Shown here: positions 61,002 to 64,000 of the stretch, in pieces
How positions within the stretch are numbered: the first letter of the stretch is position 1
Layout of the letters: each line of letters opens with the position of its first letter
Assembly (NCBI RefSeq): GCF_003626655.1
Contig: NZ_RBAN01000002.1
Coordinates: 186,001 to 250,000, forward strand
DNA from: Micromonospora costi
GTDB taxonomy: Bacteria > Actinomycetota > Actinomycetes > Mycobacteriales > Micromonosporaceae
Direction: 5' to 3'
Length of the DNA: 64,000 bases
The notes under the pieces: model-generated
Database searches by the model: none
Seen by the model: the letters and a program-made list of their open reading frames with translations, nothing else
What the model was told of the DNA's origin: nothing
Translations under genes and position numbers: made by a program

Positions 61002-63896
61002 TCAGGCGTCCGGGCCGTCCTGCTCGATCACGTCGGTCCCGCCGCCTCCGACGACCACGTCCCGGTCGGCACCGCCGTGGAGCCGGTCGTCGCCAGGGCC
61101 GCCGACGACGACGTCCGGGCCCGGCCCACCGAGCAGGATCCCATCGCCCGGCCCTCCGACCAGCCGGTCCGCCCCCGCACCGCCGCAGAGCACGTCATCG
61201 CCGCCGAGGCCGACGATGACGTCATCGCCGCCCCGTCCGGCGATCACGTCGGCCCCGGTCGTGCCCACGAGCCGGTCCGCGTCATCGGTGCCGACGATGG
61301 TGGGCTCCCGGCCCGCGCACAGCGGTGCCGCGACGGTCACGGTGGCCGCACGGCTGAAGTAGCCCAGGCCGTAGGAGACCGTCACCGTGTCGCCGAGCCT
61401 CGCGCCGAGCGCAGCCAGGTCCAGCTCCGCCGTGTACGTGGTGGCGTTCGCCCCGTCCTGCACGGCGGCCACCCGCTGCGGCGCGCCGTCACCGACCCGC
61501 ACCTGAAGGTCGGCCCGGTCGAGTGCGGCCGGATCGAGATTCAACGGCGCGGTCAGGCGGACGCTCGCCCGGCTGCCCTCCGGGGCCCGCTGCACCGGCG
61601 TGCCGGCAGCGTCGACCACCCGTACCGTCGTGGTGTCGGCGGCCCGCCAGGCCAGCGCCTCGTTCCAGGCCGTGTTGACGGTGACCCACCCCTCGGAGTG
61701 GCCGACGTTGCCCGCACCCGGGTTGTACGGGTAGTGCGCGTTCTTGGGGCTACCGTCGAGCACCCCGCGGACGCCCTGAAGACGGCCCGCGCCGCCCTGG
61801 AACTCCGAGTACCAGCCGCGTTCCACTCCCTCGAAGCCCCACTGCTCCGTCGGTCCCCGGTACGCGGCGTGCCGCCCGGTCGGATTACGGCCGAAGATGT
61901 TGTCCACATGGGCGACGGCGATCTGCCGCAGCCGCGCGGCGAGCGGGTCGTCGCCGAGCACCTGCGCGGCGGCCAGCGCCGGGGCGGCGAAGCCCGCGAC
62001 GTTGCCCGTCTCGTTCGGGTCGCTGGCCGAACCACCGCCGGTGAAGGGCGGAATGGTCCACCGGTCCGCCGAGTACCTGCGGAAGTCCCACAGGTTCTCC
62101 GAGCGATCCGCCACCACCTCGGCCCACCGCCGGATGAAGTCGCGGGTGCCGGCCGGCGCCTGGTCGGGGTGGGTCAGCAGCAACCGCGCGAGGCCGGTGA
62201 TCAGGTGGTACTCGCCCTGCCGCTGACCCTTGGTCACGCTGGGGTCGGCCACGTCGAGGTTGCCGACCAGCCAGGCGGCCTGGGCCTTCGCGGCGTCCAG
62301 GTACCGGCCCGCGTCAGCGCGGCCCTCCCGCTTGGCCACCTCGTACATCATCACGTTCGGCCACACCGAGTGGCCGGGCGGCAACTCCCCCTTGCCGGAA
62401 CCCACCTGCGTGTAGACCTGCAGCAGATCGGCCGTGTGCGGCGTGGTGTCGTACCAGGCGAAGCGGTCCTTCGCTGGATCGTCCCAGATGGGGAAGAGGT
62501 AGTCGCGCGCCCGCTCGTAGACGCTGCGGGGAATGTGGTCGGCCAGGTAGGGGTAGGCGTAGAGGAACGCGGCCAACTGCTCCTTGAGCAGCGTGTGGTT
62601 GACCCGCCCACCGAGGTACACCTCGACGGCCCAGTGGATGAGCCGGACGATCTCCGGGGTGTCCGCGGGCAACTGCACCGGCAACCCGACATACCTGGCC
62701 TCCGGGTCCTTGATCTGTGCGAACGCGGACGGGTTGGCGAGGTACATGTCGATCAGCGACGGCAGCTCGAAGGACATCTGGTGCGAGTCGCGCCAGCCGA
62801 CGCCGAGGTAGCAGTTCTGCGGATCGGTGCCACCGTAGCCCATCCTGCTGAAGTCGCCGTAGTAGCAGCGCACGTCGGTCATGAACTGCACCGCGCGGCG
62901 GTAGGAGACGCGCTCGATCCAGTCGGCGCCGATCCCGAACGGGACGGACCGGCCGGTCCCGGCTTCGCCCTGCACCTCCACCGTGTACGGTCCGGGCTCC
63001 GCCGGATCGAAACCGGTGAAGTCGCCGATCTGGCCTCGGATGCTGCCCTCGTGATGGACCGCGCCGGCCGCGTCGATGACCCGGAACCGGTCGCCGTCGA
63101 CGGCGCGGGGCGCGGTGAACCGCTTCGCCTGGCCGAGGTTGTAGCCGCTCTGGTTGACCAGAACCGGCTGAGCGGCATCGGGCTCGCCGGGTTCGGTCCA
63201 GGAACAGCCCGAGGCGGCGGTGGGATGCCCGGCGGGCACGCCCGCCAGCGCGGTGACCGAGACGGCGGCGAACGACGCCTGGGCGTGGTAGACACCGAGA
63301 CCGACGGTGCCACCGGAGGCGGGCGCATCCACCACGGCGACCCGTTGGGCGTCGATCTCCACGACCGAGATGTCGTCGGCCCGGCGGATGACCAGTTCGT
63401 GCCACTCCCCCTGGCGCAGTGGGGCGGGGCCGCGGCACACCGTCCTCGTCACCGGGCGGGAAACCTGCACCCCGGACCAGCCGGCCAGCTGTGCCGCGAC
63501 GTTGTTCTGGGTGACCGCGTACGGTTCCCGGAAGTCGGTGAGGATGGAGACGGCGGGTGAGTCGCTGACCGCGTCGACGCGGACCCTGGTGCGCAGCTCG
63601 TACGCATCGGGCAGGTCCACCGGCGCGTCCGGCGTGATGTATCGACCCGACGCCTGGGTGCGGGTGTCGATCGAGACGTAGGGGAACTCGGCGGTGGTGG
63701 CCGTCCACTCGGTCAGCGATCCGGTCAGGGCCCGCCACCGGCTGAGCCCGTTGGTGAGGTCGTCGGCGAACACCGGTGCCGCCGACGCTTCGGCGGACGG
63801 CCCGGCGGCCGCGGCGGACGTCGCTGTCAGGCCAACGGTAGCCACCAGAATCGATGCCAGAGTCGCGCTGGCCCACGCTCGCGCAGGTGTCGTCAC
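61002..63896 (-). CDS. Secreted GH9-like glycoside hydrolase with RTX-type calcium repeats
   Basis: 964 residues. A signal peptide (ARAWASATLASILVATVGLT, cleavage near AAA/GP) is followed by a sandwich module (about 40-215). A cellulase N-terminal Ig-like domain begins PVLVNQSGYNLGQAKRFTAP near 245, and a helical barrel (about 335-760) resembles family 9 enzymes (LFPIWDDPAKDRFAWYDTTP, NTAWNEALAWRAA). After an Ig-like part, the end (about 870-955) is a run of GGxGxD nonapeptides such as GGDDVIVGLGGDDVLCGGAG that bind calcium as in RTX proteins, unusual for an actinomycete glycosidase. It would start glycan breakdown outside the cell. True substrate unknown. Confidence 0.8.
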   Translation of the reverse strand: MTTPARAWASATLASILVATVGLTATSAAAAGPSAEASAAPVFADDLTNGLSRWRALTGSLTEWTATTAEFPYVSIDTRTQASGRYITPDAPVDLPDAYELRTRVRVDAVSDSPAVSILTDFREPYAVTQNNVAAQLAGWSGVQVSRPVTRTVCRGPAPLRQGEWHELVIRRADDISVVEIDAQRVAVVDAPASGGTVGLGVYHAQASFAAVSVTALAGVPAGHPTAASGCSWTEPGEPDAAQPVLVNQSGYNLGQAKRFTAPRAVDGDRFRVIDAAGAVHHEGSIRGQIGDFTGFDPAEPGPYTVEVQGEAGTGRSVPFGIGADWIERVSYRRAVQFMTDVRCYYGDFSRMGYGGTDPQNCYLGVGWRDSHQMSFELPSLIDMYLANPSAFAQIKDPEARYVGLPVQLPADTPEIVRLIHWAVEVYLGGRVNHTLLKEQLAAFLYAYPYLADHIPRSVYERARDYLFPIWDDPAKDRFAWYDTTPHTADLLQVYTQVGSGKGELPPGHSVWPNVMMYEVAKREGRADAGRYLDAAKAQAAWLVGNLDVADPSVTKGQRQGEYHLITGLARLLLTHPDQAPAGTRDFIRRWAEVVADRSENLWDFRRYSADRWTIPPFTGGGSASDPNETGNVAGFAAPALAAAQVLGDDPLAARLRQIAVAHVDNIFGRNPTGRHAAYRGPTEQWGFEGVERGWYSEFQGGAGRLQGVRGVLDGSPKNAHYPYNPGAGNVGHSEGWVTVNTAWNEALAWRAADTTTVRVVDAAGTPVQRAPEGSRASVRLTAPLNLDPAALDRADLQVRVGDGAPQRVAAVQDGANATTYTAELDLAALGARLGDTVTVSYGLGYFSRAATVTVAAPLCAGREPTIVGTDDADRLVGTTGADVIAGRGGDDVIVGLGGDDVLCGGAGADRLVGGPGDGILLGGPGPDVVVGGPGDDRLHGGADRDVVVGGGGTDVIEQDGPDA
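61030..61275 (-). repeat. RTX-type nonapeptide repeat block
   Basis: About eight to nine consecutive GG.G.D.(I/V/L) units encode the C-terminal calcium beta-roll of the GH9-like protein; at DNA level they are imperfect 27-bp repeats rich in GGTCCG and CGACGAC words. Confidence 0.85.
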
Positions 63897-63917
63897 CAGG
63901 GCCTCCTTGTCAGCATG

Positions 63918-64000
63918 TCAGGTGATCCGCAGGGTGAAATGCGCCAATCGACGCCCGTCCGCCGCCTTCACCACGACGACGTACGATCCCGCGACGCCGG
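63918..64000 (-). CDS. C-terminal end of a further minus-strand gene
   Basis: The last 83 bases encode SYVVVVKAADGRRLAHFTLR and IT, then TGA at 63920-63918. The strand pattern looks like an Ig-like or sugar-binding domain end. The start lies beyond the window. It is upstream of the GH9-like gene on the same strand. Confidence 0.6.
   Translation of the reverse strand, partial: GVAGSYVVVVKAADGRRLAHFTLRIT

Noticed and set aside
60966..63560. Long plus-strand frame opposite the GH9-like gene
   Set aside because: Antisense of a well-supported gene, rich in Arg, Val and His with no motif; typical high-GC shadow.
1..64000. tRNA, rRNA, CRISPR arrays and riboswitches
   Set aside because: No cloverleaf, rRNA-like conserved stretch, regular repeat-spacer pattern or known aptamer core was found by eye.

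Overview
The window is high-GC DNA (roughly 70%) with GTG and TTG starts and many ATGA/GTGA stop-start overlaps. Its gene families (DHA2 exporters, ECF sigma factors, Pls/PosA-type NRPS, IclR-controlled sugar loci, remnants of actinomycete integrative elements) point to a Gram-positive actinomycete, most likely of the Micromonosporaceae. This is inference from sequence character; no rRNA, tRNA or CRISPR was seen.

Layout. 0.5-6.7 kb: an SDR and a MerR regulator diverge from a probable leaderless promoter; a degenerate tyrosine-recombinase remnant follows; then a TetR regulator diverges from an operon of a 14-TM exporter, an FMN reductase and an SDR, with an 18-bp imperfect palindrome between them. 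6.7-9.8 kb is decayed: an IS21 fragment, a small membrane gene with an in-frame stop, and convergent scraps of ftsW/rodA and a penicillin-binding protein. 9.9-12.8 kb: two surface proteins, one DUF11/SdrD-like and one LPxTG-anchored with an Excalibur-like domain.

13.0-21.1 kb (minus strand) is the most interesting intact locus: a tightly packed operon of a Pls/PosA-family single-module NRPS (A-T-membrane-LbH), an arginine-deiminase/DDAH-fold enzyme, two BPL_N (glutamine-amidotransferase-like) proteins and a heparan-N-acetyltransferase-like membrane protein. It looks like a dedicated system for making and modifying a poly-amino acid.

21.2-25 kb and 29.2-32 kb are scrap zones: IS701, IS3 and IS630-like fragments, a GntR gene behind a 5'-truncated gene, a TetR fragment, a replication-initiator fragment, and an msrA whose middle third is inverted. 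Between them lie a winged-helix regulator and a large secreted subtilase (25.2-29.2 kb). 32.0-35.8 kb holds a 1254-residue protein with LGFP repeats, an uncharacterised toroid-like domain and TPR-like repeats. 35.8-46.5 kb is mixed: a wrecked Ser/Thr kinase with a CBM2-like ectodomain, an ECF sigma factor with a membrane partner carrying an extra HTH-like tail, a HEAT-repeat protein, an SDR, remnants of a conjugation module (pilin-like and VirB6/TrbL-like genes, the latter fused to a DsbA tail), a frameshifted isochorismatase-like hydrolase and small membrane proteins.

47.0-63.9 kb is a coherent carbohydrate-use locus. One minus-strand operon (large glycan-active-like protein, enolase-superfamily dehydratase, DapA-like lyase, SDR, SMP-30 lactonase) diverges from a plus-strand operon (IclR, two ABC permeases, lipoprotein binding protein, GH88/105-like hydrolase, second enolase-superfamily enzyme). 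A second IclR paralogue and a secreted GH9-like enzyme with RTX repeats follow. Together they would cut a uronate-containing glycan outside the cell, import oligomers, remove an unsaturated uronyl residue and convert acid sugars by lactonase, dehydratase and aldolase steps. The window ends inside one more minus-strand gene.
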